Part shown: positions 1 through 6,959 of the stretch, piece after piece | Numbering within the stretch: the stretch's first letter is position 1 | Layout: the number at the start of each line of letters is the position of its first letter | Translations under genes and position numbers: made by a program | NCBI GenBank assembly: GCA_017577925.1 | Contig: PKQU01000037.1 | Location: 1-12,516, forward strand | Reading direction: 5' to 3' | Source of the DNA: Bacillota bacterium | Lineage (GTDB): Bacteria > Bacillota > Bacilli > Calditerricolales > Calditerricolaceae | Length of the DNA: 12,516 nucleotides | The notes under the pieces: generated by a model | What the model saw: the letters and a program-made list of their open reading frames with translations, nothing else | What the model was told of the DNA's origin: nothing | Database searches by the model: none

Positions 1-22
1 CAAAGCGGGCCTAGATGCGGAG

Positions 23-49
23 AAAGTCCCGCGGGTCGCACGGGACTTT
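23..49 (-). terminator. Probable terminator after acpP
   Basis: A perfect 9-bp inverted repeat (AAAGTCCCG at 23-31, CGGGACTTT at 41-49) with a 9-nt loop begins 8 bp after the acpP stop. Read on the minus strand it ends in TTT followed by CTCC, so the U-tract is short. It may end the fatty acid operon or only attenuate it before a downstream gene outside the window (rnc and smc follow in B. subtilis). Confidence 0.55.
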
Positions 50-56
50 GATCGGC

Positions 57-296
57 TTACGACTGAAGGCGTGCGTTTATGTACTCCACGGCTTGCCCAA
101 CGGTCGTGATCTTCTCCGCATCTTCGTCAGAAATCTCCATGTCGAATTCGTCTTCCAGCTCCATCACGAGCTCAACGATGTCCAGGGAATCGGCGCCCAG
201 GTCATCCTTAAAGGACGCGTCCATCGTCACTTCCGACTCGTCGACGCCGAGGCGATCGACGATGATGCGCTTCACACGCTCAAAGGTATCGGACAT
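57..296 (-). CDS. acpP: Acyl carrier protein
   Basis: Acyl carrier protein, 79 residues, carries growing acyl chains as thioesters on 4'-phosphopantetheine in the cytosol during type II fatty acid synthesis. The phosphopantetheine attachment motif GADSLD is at residues 34-39 with Ser37 as the modified serine. The protein is strongly acidic and has the usual length of the family. The frame is open to a GTG at 308, but that GTG lies inside the Shine-Dalgarno AAGGAGGTGA, so the ATG at 296 is the real start. It is the last gene of the fapR-plsX-fabH-fabD-fabG-acpP operon, 53 bp after fabG. This gap is the second largest in the operon and contains a TATAAT, so acpP may have extra transcription of its own. 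Identification is essentially certain. Confidence 0.97.
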   Translation of the reverse strand: MSDTFERVKRIIVDRLGVDESEVTMDASFKDDLGADSLDIVELVMELEDEFDMEISDEDAEKITTVGQAVEYINARLQS

Positions 297-319
297 GGTT
301 TTCTTCACCTCCTTGCCGT

Positions 320-348
320 ATTATACGAAAAACCGTTAGGGAAGAAAA
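320..348 (-). promoter_or_regulatory. Candidate internal promoter for acpP
   Basis: On the minus strand a perfect TATAAT lies at 325-320 in the fabG-acpP gap, inside a small palindrome (CGTATAATACG). At 17 bp spacing the -35 would be TTTTCT (348-343), only 3 of 6 matches. The predicted transcript would begin near 313, within the Shine-Dalgarno, leaving a very short leader. A dedicated ACP promoter is plausible because cells need far more ACP than enzyme, but the evidence is weak. Confidence 0.3.
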
Positions 349-349
349 G

Positions 350-1087
350 CTACATTACCATGCCGCCGTCGACGCACAACACCTGGCCCGTAATGTAGGC
401 GGCGTCGTCGGAGGCGAGAAACCGTACCGCCTTGGCCACGTCTTCCGGACGTCCGAAGGTGCCGAGGGGAATCTGCGCACGCAGCGCTTCGCGGACATCA
501 TCCCCCAGTTTGGCCGTCATGTCGGTGACGATAAACCCCGGAGCCACGGCATTGACGGTGATGGCGCGCGAGGCCAGCTCGCGGGCAAGGGTCTTGGTCA
601 GGCCGATGACACCGGCCTTGGCCGCCACGTAGTTGGCCTGCCCGGGATTGCCGCGCAGGGCCACGACCGAGGAGATGTTGACGATGCGCCCGTAGCGCTG
701 TTTCATCATGGGACGGGCCACCGCCTTGGCGCAGAGGAAGGCGCCCTTCAGGTTGACGGCGAGCACCTCGTCCCATTCCTCGTCCTTCATGCGCATGACG
801 AGGTTGTCGCGCGTGATTCCGGCGTTGTTCACGAGGATGTCGACACGGCCGAAGTGGTCGAGGACCTGTTTCACCATCGCCTCCACGTCTCCGGCGTCGG
901 CCACGTTGGCTCTCACCAGGAGCGCCTCCCGCCCCTTGGCGCGGATCTGCTCGGCCACTTCGCGCGCCGCGCCCTCGCTGCCCGCATAGTTGACGACCAC
1001 GTGGGCGCCCGCCTCGGCCAGCTCCAAGGCCACGGCGCGGCCGATGCCGCGCGAGGCGCCGGTTACCAGTGCCACTCGATCCTTCAC
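350..1087 (-). CDS. fabG: 3-oxoacyl-[ACP] reductase FabG
   Basis: NADPH-dependent beta-ketoacyl-ACP reductase, the first reductive step of each elongation round. The 245-residue protein is a classical short-chain dehydrogenase: cofactor motif TGASRGIG at 9-16, NNAG at 87-90, and catalytic residues Asn112, Ser140, Tyr153 and Lys157 (YxxxK), ending in the FabG-typical tail ITGQVLCVDGGMVM. The start is GTG at 1087, with GGGAG 7 nt upstream; an ATG at 1094 is in another frame. It follows fabD after 59 bp and precedes acpP, the standard order. Short-chain dehydrogenases are a large family, but the operon context and the C-terminal sequence leave little doubt. Confidence 0.97.
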   Translation of the reverse strand: MKDRVALVTGASRGIGRAVALELAEAGAHVVVNYAGSEGAAREVAEQIRAKGREALLVRANVADAGDVEAMVKQVLDHFGRVDILVNNAGITRDNLVMRMKDEEWDEVLAVNLKGAFLCAKAVARPMMKQRYGRIVNISSVVALRGNPGQANYVAAKAGVIGLTKTLARELASRAITVNAVAPGFIVTDMTAKLGDDVREALRAQIPLGTFGRPEDVAKAVRFLASDDAAYITGQVLCVDGGMVM

Positions 1088-1146
1088 CGCTCATCTCCCT
1101 TTCCCGATGAGTGTAGACGGGCGCTCAACCCGCCTGTATTGAATGG

Positions 1147-2082
1147 TTATGCCAGCTCGGCCAGCGCCTTGTCCAGGGAAGCCGGATCGTGCACGTTGAA
1201 GCACCGCGCCCGGCGGTCGATCTTTTTGATCAGGCCGGTGAGCACCGATCCCGGACCAATCTCGACGAAGGTGTCAACGCCCGCATCGAGCATGGCGCGC
1301 ACGCTGTCCTCCCACAGCACCGGCGCGGCCACCTGCTCGACCAGCAAGCGACGAATCTCCTCGGCCCGCGTGACGGGGCCTGCCGTGACGTTGGCCACGA
1401 CGGGCACCCGCGCATCGGCCAGCGGCACATCGGCGAGCACCTTAGCCAGGCGCTCGGCGGCCGGCCTCATCAGCGAGGAGTGGAACGGGCCGCTCACGGC
1501 GAGCTCCAGCACGCGGCGCGCACCGGCTTGCCGCGCCCGCTCGGCGGCCTTCTTCACCCCCGCAATCGTCCCGGAGATGACGATCTGCCCGGGGCAGTTC
1601 AAGTTGGCCAGCTCGACAACGTCCCCCTCGGCGGACACCGCGTCGACGATGGCCTGCAGGGCGTCCCGCTCCATCCCGAGGACGGCGGCCATGCCGCCCT
1701 GCCCGGCGGGGACGGCCTCCTCCATGAACGCCCCGCGCTGGCGCACGATGCGCACGGCGTCGACGAAGGAGAGAGCCTCTGCCGCCACAAGGGCCGTATA
1801 CTCGCCGAGGCTGTGGCCGGCCACAAAATCGGGCTGGGGTGCGGCCTTCCGCCACACCGCCAGGAGGGCTGCGCTCGTTGTCAAAATGGCCGGCTGCGTG
1901 TTGACGGTGAGGCGCAGCTCCTCTTCCGGGCCCTCGAAGCACAGACGCGACAGGGCGAAGCCCAGCGCTTCGTCCGCCGAATCAAACACGGCCCGCGCAT
2001 CGGCATCCGCTTCGGCAATCGCCTTGCCCATCCCCACGACCTGCGAACCTTGTCCCGGAAACACCCACGCCACTTTCCCCAT
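1147..2082 (-). CDS. fabD: Malonyl-CoA:ACP transacylase FabD
   Basis: Moves the malonyl group from malonyl-CoA to ACP, supplying the two-carbon extender for fatty acid synthesis. The 311-residue acyltransferase fold has the N-terminal FPGQGSQ motif (8-14), the nucleophile elbow GHSLGEY with catalytic Ser91, Arg116 for malonyl carboxylate binding, and catalytic His201 in GPFHSSLM. ATG start at 2082 is preceded by AAGGAGG, which lies in the end of fabH. Only 3 bp separate the fabH stop from this start, so the two are probably translationally coupled. Its substrate malonyl-CoA is also the FapR effector, so enzyme and regulator from the same operon read the same pool. Confidence 0.97.
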   Translation of the reverse strand: MGKVAWVFPGQGSQVVGMGKAIAEADADARAVFDSADEALGFALSRLCFEGPEEELRLTVNTQPAILTTSAALLAVWRKAAPQPDFVAGHSLGEYTALVAAEALSFVDAVRIVRQRGAFMEEAVPAGQGGMAAVLGMERDALQAIVDAVSAEGDVVELANLNCPGQIVISGTIAGVKKAAERARQAGARRVLELAVSGPFHSSLMRPAAERLAKVLADVPLADARVPVVANVTAGPVTRAEEIRRLLVEQVAAPVLWEDSVRAMLDAGVDTFVEIGPGSVLTGLIKKIDRRARCFNVHDPASLDKALAELA

Positions 2083-2085
2083 GCC

Positions 2086-3093
2086 TCATCCCTCCTTCTT
2101 CGCATCCCACCAGCGCAGCACCGCAGCGCCCCACGTGAGACCGCCGCCAAACCCGACGAGGACAAGGCGATCCCCTGCGCGCACCCGTCCGGCGCGCACG
2201 GCCTCGTCAAGGGCGACGGGCACCGACGCCGACGACATGTTGCCGTAGCGGTCGAGATTGATCACCACCTTGTCTTCCGCAAGCCCGAGGCGACGCATGG
2301 CCGCTTCGATGATGCGGTAGTTGGCCTGGTGGGGAACGAGAAAATCCACGTCTTCCTTCGTCAGCCCCGCCTTTTTGAGCGCCTCTTCCGCCGCGGCGCC
2401 GAGGATGCGCACGGCAAACTTGAACACCTCGCTGCCGTTCATGGCGATGTAGTGCTGCCGCCCGCGCACCGTCTCCTCCGACGCGGGAAGGCGCGATCCG
2501 CCGGCCGGCAGCTTCAACAGGTCGCCGCCACTGCCATCCGCGCCCAACTCAAAGGAAAGAAAGCCGTAACCCTCCGGCACCGGGCCGAGCACCACCGCGC
2601 CGGCCCCGTCACCGAAGAGGACGCAGGTGGCGCGGTCGGTCCAGTCGGTAATCTTCGACAGACAGTCCACGCCAATGACGAGGGCATACCGGTACATGCC
2701 CGTGCGGATGAACTGGGACGCGACCGCCACGCCGTACATAAAGCCCGAGCAGGCCGCCGACAGGTCGAAGGCCGCCGCGCGCGTGGCCCCCAGCTTTTCC
2801 TGCACGATGCATGCCGTCGAGGGGAACATCATGTCCGGCGTCACCGTCGCGACAACGATCAGATCGATGTCCTCCGGCGCCACGCCGGCGGCGTCGAGGG
2901 CCTTGCGCGCTGCCGCGAGGGCCAGATCGGAGGACGCCTCCTCCGGCCGGGCGATGCGCCGCTCGCGAATGCCGGTGCGCGTGACGATCCATTCGTCACT
3001 CGTCTCGACCATCTTCTCCAGGTCGGCGTTGGAAAGCACTTTCTCCGGCAGGTGCGAACCCGTCCCCAAGATTCCCACACCATAACGCTCCAT
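2086..3093 (-). CDS. fabH: 3-oxoacyl-[ACP] synthase III FabH
   Basis: Condenses an acyl-CoA primer with malonyl-ACP to start fatty acid synthesis; in Bacilli FabH usually prefers branched primers, though specificity cannot be read here. The 335-residue thiolase-fold enzyme has the catalytic triad Cys115 (AACSGF), His255 (PHQAN) and Asn285 (GNMSSAS), and the C-terminal GFGGGLTWGAAVL. The open frame extends upstream to 3207, but the start at ATG 3093 matches the family N-terminus and has AGGAAGGGA upstream. The gene begins 13 bp after plsX. In B. subtilis the two fabH copies lie outside this operon; here fabH sits between plsX and fabD, as in many other Bacillota. Confidence 0.97.
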   Translation of the reverse strand: MERYGVGILGTGSHLPEKVLSNADLEKMVETSDEWIVTRTGIRERRIARPEEASSDLALAAARKALDAAGVAPEDIDLIVVATVTPDMMFPSTACIVQEKLGATRAAAFDLSAACSGFMYGVAVASQFIRTGMYRYALVIGVDCLSKITDWTDRATCVLFGDGAGAVVLGPVPEGYGFLSFELGADGSGGDLLKLPAGGSRLPASEETVRGRQHYIAMNGSEVFKFAVRILGAAAEEALKKAGLTKEDVDFLVPHQANYRIIEAAMRRLGLAEDKVVINLDRYGNMSSASVPVALDEAVRAGRVRAGDRLVLVGFGGGLTWGAAVLRWWDAKKEG

Positions 3094-3106
3094 AGGGCTT
3101 CCCTTC

Positions 3107-4087
3107 CTATCCCAGTTGTCGTGAAATCGAGCCGAGCACGTCGCGTTCCACAAAGGCGATGGCTTGCCGCACGGCATTGTGGATGGCACGCGCGTCCGAC
3201 GAACCATGGGCCTTGATGCAGGGCCCGTTGATCCCCAGAAGTGGAGCGCCGCCGTGCTCCTTGTAATCCATGCGCGCCTTCAGGCGGCGAAACGCGGGAC
3301 GCAGCAGGGCCGCGGCCAGTTTGTGCGTCCACCGGCCGGTCAGCTCTTCCTGCAGCACGCGAAAGATGGTCTCCGCCGTCCCTTCCGCCGCTTTGAGCAA
3401 AACGTTGCCGTTGAAGCCGTCGCATACGACGACGTCGGCCACGCCGGCGAGCACGTCGCGCGCCTCGACATTGCCGATGAAATTGAGGTTCGCTTGTTCC
3501 AGCAGGGCGTAGGCCGCTTTGGTCAGCTCGTTGCCCTTCGTGGCTTCGGTGCCGATATTGAGCAGGCCGACGCGGGGGTTGTTCACCCCTTCCACGCTCG
3601 ATACGTAGACGCTCCCCATCACCGCATACTGCAACAGGTGCTGGGGCCGCGCATCAACGTTGGCGCCGACGTCGAGCACGAGAACGCCCCACGAACCCGT
3701 CGTGGGAAAGACCGGTGCCAGCGCCGGGCGTTCAATGCCGGGAATGCGGCCGACATACAGGAGGGCCGCGGCCATGTACGCGCCGGTGTTGCCGGCGGAA
3801 ATGCAGGCATCCGCCTCCCGTTCGTTCACCATTTTTACCGCCGTGACAAGGGACGAATGCTTCTTCTGGCGGATGGCGCGCACCGGCTCCTCGTCGGGGC
3901 CGATCACCTCGGGCGCGTGGCGAATGCGCACGTTGCGCGGCCAAGTGGCGCCCAGGGCAACCAGGGCCGTCTCGTCGCCCACCAGGACGAACTCCACATC
4001 GGCACGCTCCGCTGCGGCACGCAGCACCCCGTCAACAATGGCCTGCGGTGCATGATCCCCGCCCATGGCGTCAATGGCGATCCGCAT
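3107..4087 (-). CDS. plsX: Phosphate acyltransferase PlsX
   Basis: Peripheral membrane enzyme that converts acyl-ACP and phosphate to acyl-phosphate, the acyl donor for PlsY in phosphatidic acid synthesis. It links the fatty acid pathway to phospholipids. The 326-residue protein has the PlsX N-terminus with DAMGGDHAP at 6-14 and the conserved ISAGNTGA and CDGFNGNVLLK stretches. The start is ATG 4087 with AGGAGGG 7 nt upstream; the longer open frame to 4192 lies inside fapR. The first 17 bp overlap the end of fapR, suggesting translational coupling. PlsX directly after FapR is the typical Bacillota arrangement. Confidence 0.97.
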   Translation of the reverse strand: MRIAIDAMGGDHAPQAIVDGVLRAAAERADVEFVLVGDETALVALGATWPRNVRIRHAPEVIGPDEEPVRAIRQKKHSSLVTAVKMVNEREADACISAGNTGAYMAAALLYVGRIPGIERPALAPVFPTTGSWGVLVLDVGANVDARPQHLLQYAVMGSVYVSSVEGVNNPRVGLLNIGTEATKGNELTKAAYALLEQANLNFIGNVEARDVLAGVADVVVCDGFNGNVLLKAAEGTAETIFRVLQEELTGRWTHKLAAALLRPAFRRLKARMDYKEHGGAPLLGINGPCIKAHGSSDARAIHNAVRQAIAFVERDVLGSISRQLG

Positions 4088-4685
4088 CGGCGATCCCTCC
4101 TGCCCCTCGCTGTGCGTCGCGCGCCGCACGGTAGACGGTAAACGTGCCGCTGAACACCAGCTCCCCACCAACCCGCGTCTCCACCCGCACACGATTGCGC
4201 TCCGGGTCGGACGCGATCACATTGGCCTTGGCCACCAGCCGCTCCCCCCGGTACACGGGACGCACAAACCGAATGCGCGCCGAAGCCGTAAGCGCCACCT
4301 CCGCGTCGGTGACCGCCACCGCCAGCGAATTGGCCTGCGCGAAGATGTGGTGTCCGCGGGCGATCCCCGTGCGGGCGAAGACATGGCTGTCGCCAATGTC
4401 GAGGATGGAAATGGCGTAACGATCCAGTTCCAGGTCAACGATCTCGCCGATCACTTCATCCTGCTGAAGGGAGCGAATCGGATCCAATTGACGGCGGGCC
4501 ACATCCTTCAAGCGTTCGCGCAGTTCCGGGATGCCCAGCTCCAAGCGGTCGAGGCGGATGGTCTGCACGCTGACGCCAAACCGTTGCGCAAGTTCCTCGT
4601 CGGTTAAAACCGGGTTTTCGGTCAACAGGGCCATCAGGGCCTTCTGGCGCTCACGCTTCGGGAGCCGCCGAATGACTACCACCAC
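4071..4685 (-). CDS. fapR: Lipid biosynthesis repressor FapR
   Basis: Malonyl-CoA-responsive transcriptional repressor of fatty acid and phospholipid genes. The N-terminal part has a DeoR-like helix-turn-helix (about 28-49, TDEELAQRFGVSVQTIRLDR), then a linker helix and a C-terminal hot-dog effector domain (about 75-187) with the signature GHHIFAQANSLAVA at 111-124. The 204-residue length assumes the GTG at 4685 is the start; a second GTG follows at once, and neither has a convincing Shine-Dalgarno. An ATT at 4673 is better placed relative to AGGTGG and would align the N-terminus with B. subtilis FapR (see findings). FapR is the first gene of the operon and its promoter carries a candidate FapR site, so autorepression is likely. 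Confidence 0.96.
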   Translation of the reverse strand: MVVVIRRLPKRERQKALMALLTENPVLTDEELAQRFGVSVQTIRLDRLELGIPELRERLKDVARRQLDPIRSLQQDEVIGEIVDLELDRYAISILDIGDSHVFARTGIARGHHIFAQANSLAVAVTDAEVALTASARIRFVRPVYRGERLVAKANVIASDPERNRVRVETRVGGELVFSGTFTVYRAARDAQRGAGGIADADRH

Positions 4686-4700
4686 CTGTTATGAGATTCT

Positions 4701-4719
4701 CTTATGACCTACTCACAAG
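4701..4719 (-). promoter_or_regulatory. Candidate FapR operator
   Basis: On the plus strand CTTATGACCTACTCACAAG is an imperfect inverted repeat: 7-bp arms with one mismatch around a 5-bp centre. It begins about 10 bp downstream of the fapR -10 box, covering roughly +3 to +22. From memory the Bacillus FapR box is a 17-bp palindrome close to TTAGTACCTNNTACTAA; this site shares TTA, ACCT and the terminal AA. Position and symmetry fit an autoregulatory operator that blocks initiation when malonyl-CoA is low. Assignment is inference. Confidence 0.6.
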
Positions 4720-4728
4720 TTTAGCTTT

Positions 4729-4757
4729 AGTATAGGCTGCCGCGCCAAAAAATACAA
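4729..4757 (-). promoter_or_regulatory. Sigma-A promoter of fapR-fab operon
   Basis: Minus strand: -35 TTGTAT (4757-4752), 17-bp spacer, -10 TATACT (4734-4729), predicted start near 4722. It lies between the rpmF terminator and fapR and is the only good promoter for the six-gene operon. The leader to fapR is about 37-50 nt and contains the candidate FapR site. Confidence 0.8.
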
Positions 4758-4772
4758 GGGGCGAAACAGCAC

Positions 4773-4800
4773 AAAACCCCGCGCCGTATGGGCGCGGGGT
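4773..4800 (-). terminator. Rho-independent terminator of yceD-rpmF
   Basis: A perfect 10-bp GC-rich stem (ACCCCGCGCC at 4776-4785, GGCGCGGGGT at 4791-4800) with a 5-nt loop, followed on the minus strand by TTTG and further T-rich sequence. It starts 21 bp after the rpmF stop and separates that unit from the fapR promoter. Confidence 0.87.
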
Positions 4801-4821
4801 GGGGTCAACTCCATCCTTTCC

Positions 4822-4995
4822 TTACTTCTTGATGACTTGCACGCCTTTGTACGTGCCGCACGCCGGGCACACGCGATGGCTGAGCTTCAGCTCACCGCAC
4901 TCCGGGCAGCGGACAAGACCCGGAACCTCCAGCTTGAAATGCGTGCGACGCTTGCGCTTGCGCTGCTTCGAAGTCCGCCGGAAAGGCACTGCCAT
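4822..4995 (-). CDS. rpmF: 50S ribosomal protein L32
   Basis: Small basic protein of the large ribosomal subunit, 57 residues. The sequence is diagnostic: N-terminal MAVPFRRTSKQRKRKRRTH and a zinc ribbon with two CxxC pairs (Cys30, Cys33, Cys43, Cys46). The four cysteines make this the zinc-binding form of L32; many bacteria have a cysteine-less form used under zinc limitation. The start is ATG 4995, behind AAGGGGGTG; a GTG at 5004 lies within that ribosome-binding region. It follows yceD after 20 bp and is co-transcribed with it, a pairing kept across most bacteria. Confidence 0.98.
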   Translation of the reverse strand: MAVPFRRTSKQRKRKRRTHFKLEVPGLVRCPECGELKLSHRVCPACGTYKGVQVIKK

Positions 4996-5015
4996 GGCTG
5001 CCACCCCCTTCGGCG

Positions 5016-5597
5016 TTACGTATCATTTGGCTCTTTTGGCTTCCCGTTTGGCCCCTTCTGTTCACCTTGCCCCATTTGCGCGGCGAGAAGCTCGGCCAAA
5101 GGCGCCAGGCGTGGATCGATCCGCTCGGTACGGCAGGAGCAGCTTTCCACATTGCGGTCGACGCCACATACCGGGCACAAGCCTTTGCACGCCTCGCTGC
5201 ACAGCGGCGCAAACGGAATGGCAAGTGCGATCAGCTCGACCAGGTACGGCTTCAGGTCCACCGTATCGCCGTCTACGACGTGGACATTCTCCTCATCGGT
5301 TTCCTCGGACGCTGTCTCGCCGCTTGATGCACGGACAAAGCGCTCGTCCACGGAAATGGAATAGGAGTAGGGAAACGCCTTCAAACAGCGCGAACAGGAC
5401 AAGACCAGGGAACCACTCAACGTGCCTTCCACGCGCACCTCGCCGGCCTCGTAGCGCGCTTCAGCATCCACCGTCACCGGCGACAGCGACTGCACCTGCG
5501 GATGCATACGGACCAGCTCGTCGGCCGCAAACACCTCATGCACGCGGAGCGCCTTGCCTTGCTGCCCTTCCAACTCGGGCAACCGAAGGATCATCAT
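5016..5597 (-). CDS. yceD: YceD/DUF177 family protein (YlbN)
   Basis: DUF177 protein of 193 residues, cytosolic, almost always encoded before rpmF; the family has been tied to 23S rRNA accumulation, but its biochemical role is not settled. Visible features are a CxxC pair (Cys68, Cys71, in SCSRCLKAF) and a second cluster with CSEACKGLCPVCG and CSC (Cys133, 137, 141, 144, 153, 155), giving eight cysteines that could bind metal. An acidic stretch lies at about 93-104 and the tail after 175 is hydrophilic and probably disordered. The start is ATG 5597 behind GAGGTGA; the GTG at 5606 overlaps that site. Its own consensus promoter lies just upstream. Confidence 0.93.
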   Translation of the reverse strand: MMILRLPELEGQQGKALRVHEVFAADELVRMHPQVQSLSPVTVDAEARYEAGEVRVEGTLSGSLVLSCSRCLKAFPYSYSISVDERFVRASSGETASEETDEENVHVVDGDTVDLKPYLVELIALAIPFAPLCSEACKGLCPVCGVDRNVESCSCRTERIDPRLAPLAELLAAQMGQGEQKGPNGKPKEPNDT

Positions 5598-5625
5598 ATC
5601 ATTCACCTCGAGGACAACACGTTTG

Positions 5626-5655
5626 ATTATAGCCTTCCCGATTTCGATTTGTCAA
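5626..5655 (-). promoter_or_regulatory. Sigma-A promoter of yceD-rpmF
   Basis: Minus strand: perfect TTGACA (5655-5650), 18-bp spacer, perfect TATAAT (5631-5626). Predicted start near 5619, about 22 nt before the yceD ATG. This is the strongest-looking promoter in the window, as expected for a ribosomal protein unit. It is divergent from the tmcAL promoter. Confidence 0.88.
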
Positions 5656-5671
5656 CGCTCGGTCCGGCGCA

Positions 5672-5700
5672 TCGCCGCCTTTCCGTCGCCCTGTTATAAT
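5672..5700 (+). promoter_or_regulatory. Promoter of tmcAL
   Basis: Perfect TATAAT at 5695-5700, predicted start near 5707, 25 nt before the ATG. At 17-bp spacing the -35 (TCGCCG, 5672-5677) matches only 3 of 6 bases, so this is probably weaker than the divergent yceD promoter. Confidence 0.6.
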
Positions 5701-5731
5701 CCTACCGAGAACGCGCGAAAGGAGGCATCCC

Positions 5732-6955
5732 ATGCGCGCCGTCGGCATCGTCATCGAATACAATCCCATGCACAACGGCCACGCCTATCACGTGTTGCGC
5801 TCGCGGGAGGTTACCGGAGCCGACGTGGTCGTCGCGGTGATGAGCGGCAATTTCCTGCAGCGCGGTGAGCCGGCCCTGACGAACAAGTGGTCGCGAACCG
5901 AGATGGCCCTTCGCCAGGGGGTCGACGTGGTGCTGGAACTGCCGGTCGTGTACGCCACCCAAAACGCCGAGCTCTTCGCGTGGGGGGCCATGGCCTGCCT
6001 GGAAGCCCTGGGCGGGATTGACGCCGTCTGCTTCGGCAGCGAGAGCGGGTCCATCGATTGGATGCTGGAGCTAGCCGAACACCTGGCCGAGGAACCGGAA
6101 GGGTTTCGTGCCCGGCTCCGGGAGGCGCTGGCGCAGGGGATGAGCTTTCCCAAGGCCTTCGGGCACGCCGTCAACGCCTGGCAAGCGGCGCAGGGGCGCC
6201 CGCCGCTCCCCGTCGACCAGCCCAACAACATCCTCGGCCTGCACTACTGTCTTGCCCTGCGGCGGATGAACAGCGCCATCCGTCCCGTCACCATCCGTCG
6301 CGAAAAGGCGGAGTACCACGACCCGGCGCCAACGGACAAGCGCATCGCCAGCGCCACAGCCATCCGCCGGTTGTGGCTCAACACCGGTCGGCTCGACGCC
6401 GTACGCCCCTATGTGCCGGAAACCACCTACGCCATCCTAAAGCGCGAGGAAACATCCGGCCGCGCGCCGATGCACTGGGAGCGGTTTTACCCGCTTCTCT
6501 TGCACCAGTTTGCGGTTCTGGAACCGGAGGAGATCGCCACCATTTTCGATGTGGACGAGGGCCTGGAACACCGCCTGCTGCGCGCCGTACGCAGCGCGCC
6601 CTCCTTCGACGCCTTCCTGCGCGCCGCTAAAACAAAGCGGTACACGTGGACGCGGCTGCAGCGCGCCCTTGTCCACCTGCTCCTCCGTCTGACAAAGGAG
6701 CGCTTCCGTGCCCTCAACCTCCGTGCCGGCGTCCCCTACCTGCGGGTGCTCGGGTTTACCACCCGCGGCCGGGAATTCTTGCGCCTGCGCAAGAAACACG
6801 TGACCGTGCCCCTGGTGACGCGGGCGAGCGAGCTCGACCACCCGCTGTTTGCCTTCGACCTGCGCGCGGCGCGGGTGTACGCCTTGGGGTACCCGCCAGA
6901 AGTCGCCGCCACGGAGTGGAACCGCGAGTTTCGCCAGTCCCCGGTGCAGGTGTAG
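5732..6955 (+). CDS. tmcAL: tRNA(Met) cytidine acetate ligase TmcAL (YlbM)
   Basis: Uses acetate and ATP to form N4-acetylcytidine at the wobble position of elongator tRNA-Met, which stabilises correct AUG/AUA decoding. The 407-residue protein has the nucleotidyltransferase-type HxGH motif at 14-17 (HNGH) after the VIEYNPMHNGH start, the family stretch MSGNFLQRGEPAL (37-49), FGSESG (101-106), and DQPNNILGLHYC. These are hallmarks of YlbM/TmcAL. Start ATG 5732 has AAAGGAGG 6 nt upstream. It is a single-gene plus-strand unit, divergent from yceD and convergent with ylbL, whose stop is 4 bp away; I see no terminator in that junction. Confidence 0.95.
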   Translation: MRAVGIVIEYNPMHNGHAYHVLRSREVTGADVVVAVMSGNFLQRGEPALTNKWSRTEMALRQGVDVVLELPVVYATQNAELFAWGAMACLEALGGIDAVCFGSESGSIDWMLELAEHLAEEPEGFRARLREALAQGMSFPKAFGHAVNAWQAAQGRPPLPVDQPNNILGLHYCLALRRMNSAIRPVTIRREKAEYHDPAPTDKRIASATAIRRLWLNTGRLDAVRPYVPETTYAILKREETSGRAPMHWERFYPLLLHQFAVLEPEEIATIFDVDEGLEHRLLRAVRSAPSFDAFLRAAKTKRYTWTRLQRALVHLLLRLTKERFRALNLRAGVPYLRVLGFTTRGREFLRLRKKHVTVPLVTRASELDHPLFAFDLRAARVYALGYPPEVAATEWNREFRQSPVQV

Positions 6956-6959
6956 GCCC

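Noticed and set aside
854..3216. Long plus-strand open frames opposite fabG, fabD and fabH.
   Set aside because: They are antisense shadows of well-recognised genes in GC-rich DNA; the translations are Arg/His/Ala/Pro-rich with no recognisable domain and lack ribosome-binding sites.
4693..4701. A small palindrome GAGATTCTC in the fapR leader.
   Set aside because: Only 4-bp arms and no conserved partner; it is not needed to explain the adjacent operator.
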